Source: Bauldia sp. (GTDB lineage: Bacteria > Pseudomonadota > Alphaproteobacteria > Rhizobiales > Kaistiaceae). From it: a DNA stretch of 8,047 nt. The stretch spans positions 1 to 8,047 of the forward strand of contig JAGRKY010000294.1 of the NCBI GenBank assembly GCA_020442095.1, in the 5' to 3' direction. Shown here piece by piece: positions 5,967 through 8,047 of the stretch (position 1 is the stretch's first letter; each line of letters begins with the position of its first letter). The notes under the pieces were generated by a model, which saw only the letters and a list, made by a program, of their open reading frames with translations, did no database searches and was not told where the DNA came from. The translations under genes and the position numbers were made by a program.

Positions 5967-8047
5967 CTAGCTGGCGGGCGCCTCGTTGGCCCCCTCCTCC
6001 GCGCCGGGCGTCGGAGCCGATGGCCGCCGCCTGCGGGTCCATGCGCGCATCCGCGCGAAGAAGACCCAGAGGACGGGGATGAAGATGACGCCGATGACGG
6101 TCGCCGCGAGCATGCCGCCGAGCACCGTCACGCCGACCGATCGGCGGCTGCCGGCGCCGGCGCCGGTCGCGAGCGCCAGCGGCAGGACGCCGAGGATGAA
6201 GGCAAAGGCCGTCATCATCACGGCGCGGAACCTCAGCCGCGCCGCGTCCTCGGCGGAATCGATGATCGGCCGCCCGCCTTCATGCTCGTTCTTGGCGAAT
6301 TCGACGATCAGGATCGCGTTCTTCGCCGCCAGTCCGACCAGCAGCACGAGCCCGACCTGGGCGTAGACGTTCAGCGCCACGCCGAACAGCGAGAGCGTTC
6401 CGATCGCCCCGAACATCGCGAAGATCACCGACAGCATCACCGGGATCGGCGTCGTCCAGCTCTCGTACTGGGCGACGAGGAACAGGTAGCCCATCAGCAC
6501 CGAGAGGAGGAGCAGGCTCACCCCGGCGGCGCCGGCCTTGATCTCCTCAAGCGACAGGCCGGTCCATTCATAGGTGAAGCCGGGCGGCATGGTCTCCGCC
6601 GCGATCTTCTCCATCGCCTGGATCGCCTGGCCCGAACTCTTGCCGGTCGCCGCATCGCCGTTGATCGTCGCCGAACGGAACATGTTGTAGCGCGAGATGA
6701 TCTCCGGCCCGAAGACCGGGCTTATCGTGACCAGCGCCCCGAGCGGCACCATCGCGCCTTCGTTGTTGCGGACATAGAGGTCGCGAATCTGCTGCGGCGT
6801 CGCGCGATACTGGCCCTCGGCCTGGACATAGACTCGATACAGGCGCCCGAATTCATTGAAATCGTTGACGTAATAGGCGCCGAACGTCGACGCCAGGACC
6901 TGGAAGAGGTTGCCGATGTCGACACCGCGGGTCTTGGCCGCCTCGCGGTTCACGTCGATGAAATATTGCGGGGTATTCGCCTGGTAGGTCGAGAAGACGC
7001 GGGTCAGATCCGGGTCGCCATTGGCCTGGAGGATCATGCCGTTGACCGCCCCGGCGAGTTCCGCCGGCGATCGCGCCTCCGTATCCTGCAGCACGAACTC
7101 GAAGCCGCCCGTCGTCCCGAGGCCGGGAATCGGCGGCGGCACGAAGGGCCGGACCGTCGCACTCGGCAACGCCAGCAGTTCCGGAGCGACGCCACGGATG
7201 ATCGCGCCCAGGCCAAGCGACGGGTCGGTCCGCTCGTCCCAGGGGTCGAGCACGGCGATGACGAAAGCGGCGTTCGGCGCCAGCGCGCCGGACAGCGCAC
7301 TGTAGCCGGTCACCGAAATGACGTTGGCCACGCCAGGCGTCTTGCTGATGATCTCCTGCACTTGCTGGGTGACGACCTGCGTCCGCTGCAGGGCGGCACC
7401 ATCCGGGAGCTTGACGTCGACGAAGAAGGAGCCGCGATCCTCGGGCGGCAGGAAGCCAGTCGGGATGGAGCTGCCCATCAGCCCCGTCACGATGGCGACG
7501 GCGACGAAGGCTATCATTGCGACGGTCGTGATGCGGATCAGGCGGCGGACGATCCCGACATAACCCGTCCGGGTCGCCGAGATGCCGCGCTCGAACCAGG
7601 CGAGCGGCCCGGATTTCCGCTCGCGGTGCGGACGCAGGATGCTGGCGCAGAGCGCCGGGCTCAGGGTCAGCGCATTGATCGCCGAGAAGGCGACCGAGAC
7701 GGCGATCGTCGCCGCGAACTGGATGAACAGGCGGCCGGTCAACCCGGGCGTGAAGGCGATCGGCACGAAGACGGCGAGCAGCACCAGCGTCGTGGCGATG
7801 ACCGGCCCCGACACCTCCTGCATCGCCTTGCGCGTCGCTTCGCGCGGCTCGAGTCCCTCGGCCATGTGCCGCTGAACGTTCTCGACGACGATGATCGCGT
7901 CGTCGACGACAATGCCGATTGCCAGGATCAGCCCGAACAGGCTGACCGTGTTCAGCGAAAACCCGAAGGCGGCGAGCGCCGCGAAGGTCGCGATCAGCGA
8001 AACAGGAATCGCGATCGCTGGTATCAGCGTCGTCCGCCAGTCCTGCA
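5967..8047 (-). CDS. RND efflux pump inner-membrane subunit (HAE1 family, MexF/OqxB-like), C-terminal part
   Basis: The 5' end is outside the window; 692 residues are readable in frame from 8045 to the TAG at 5967, matching AcrB from about residue 360 to its end. The segment opens with [20 protein letters not shown]. The TM4 signature [17 protein letters not shown] (residues 41-57 here) contains the two proton-relay aspartates (D48, D49; AcrB Asp407/408). [15 protein letters not shown] carries the TM10 lysine (K575; AcrB Lys940), and the arginine equivalent to AcrB Arg971 is present at about 607. The second porter half includes [12 protein letters not shown] (197-208) and [15 protein letters not shown] (303-317), a form typical of MexF/OqxB-type pumps. 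All key relay residues are intact, so the protein should be functional. It works as a trimer with a periplasmic adaptor and a TolC-like channel; the adaptor would be expected upstream, and no channel gene is in the window. The tail ends in an Arg-rich then Ala/Pro/Glu-rich stretch. The substrate is unknown. Confidence 0.95.
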   Translation of the reverse strand, partial: QDWRTTLIPAIAIPVSLIATFAALAAFGFSLNTVSLFGLILAIGIVVDDAIIVVENVQRHMAEGLEPREATRKAMQEVSGPVIATTLVLLAVFVPIAFTPGLTGRLFIQFAATIAVSVAFSAINALTLSPALCASILRPHRERKSGPLAWFERGISATRTGYVGIVRRLIRITTVAMIAFVAVAIVTGLMGSSIPTGFLPPEDRGSFFVDVKLPDGAALQRTQVVTQQVQEIISKTPGVANVISVTGYSALSGALAPNAAFVIAVLDPWDERTDPSLGLGAIIRGVAPELLALPSATVRPFVPPPIPGLGTTGGFEFVLQDTEARSPAELAGAVNGMILQANGDPDLTRVFSTYQANTPQYFIDVNREAAKTRGVDIGNLFQVLASTFGAYYVNDFNEFGRLYRVYVQAEGQYRATPQQIRDLYVRNNEGAMVPLGALVTISPVFGPEIISRYNMFRSATINGDAATGKSSGQAIQAMEKIAAETMPPGFTYEWTGLSLEEIKAGAAGVSLLLLSVLMGYLFLVAQYESWTTPIPVMLSVIFAMFGAIGTLSLFGVALNVYAQVGLVLLVGLAAKNAILIVEFAKNEHEGGRPIIDSAEDAARLRFRAVMMTAFAFILGVLPLALATGAGAGSRRSVGVTVLGGMLAATVIGVIFIPVLWVFFARMRAWTRRRRPSAPTPGAEEGANEAPAS

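Noticed and set aside
5938..6042. A longer FUSC protein starting at an ATG at 6042, inside the RND gene
   Set aside because: The extra 35 residues are Gly/Arg-rich and unlike FUSC N-termini, and the ATG at 5937 has a GGAGG at good spacing.

Overview
The window is GC-rich DNA, and all five or six recognisable genes lie on the minus strand, so transcription runs from position 8047 towards position 1. The high GC content, the genes (an RND pump of the MexF/OqxB type, a FUSC transporter, a secreted FecR-domain protein beside a TPR/beta-barrel protein, and a hemolysin-type calcium-binding protein) and the simple Gram-negative envelope signals suggest a proteobacterium, most likely an alphaproteobacterium. 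No rRNA, tRNA or taxon-specific marker is present, so the placement is an inference.

The genes fall into two groups separated by a 129-bp AT-rich gap (2614-2742). In transcription order, the first group is: the C-terminal two thirds of an inner-membrane RND drug/solute exporter (5967-8047, N-terminus outside the window); a 741-residue FUSC-family transporter that starts 29 bases later behind a good ribosome binding site (3712-5937); and, after 72 bases, an unrecognised 298-residue protein with two membrane segments and a periplasmic C-terminal domain (2743-3639). This looks like an efflux operon. The membrane-fusion partner of the pump, if present, would lie upstream of the window.

The second group is an envelope or surface cluster: an exported TPR protein with a predicted outer-membrane beta-barrel (1309-2613); a small exported FecR-domain protein starting 17 bases later (524-1291); and, after 76 bases, the start of an RTX-type calcium-binding protein that opens with GTG and has no N-terminal signal peptide (1-447, cut by the window edge). 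The order is TPR-barrel, FecR domain, RTX protein. The TPR-plus-barrel layout resembles that of Slam-type outer-membrane translocons, so this second cluster is the part most likely to hold a poorly described system, perhaps for exporting or anchoring the RTX protein or the FecR protein. That reading is inference from architecture and order only.

No mobile elements, CRISPR arrays, RNA genes or convincing intrinsic terminators were found.
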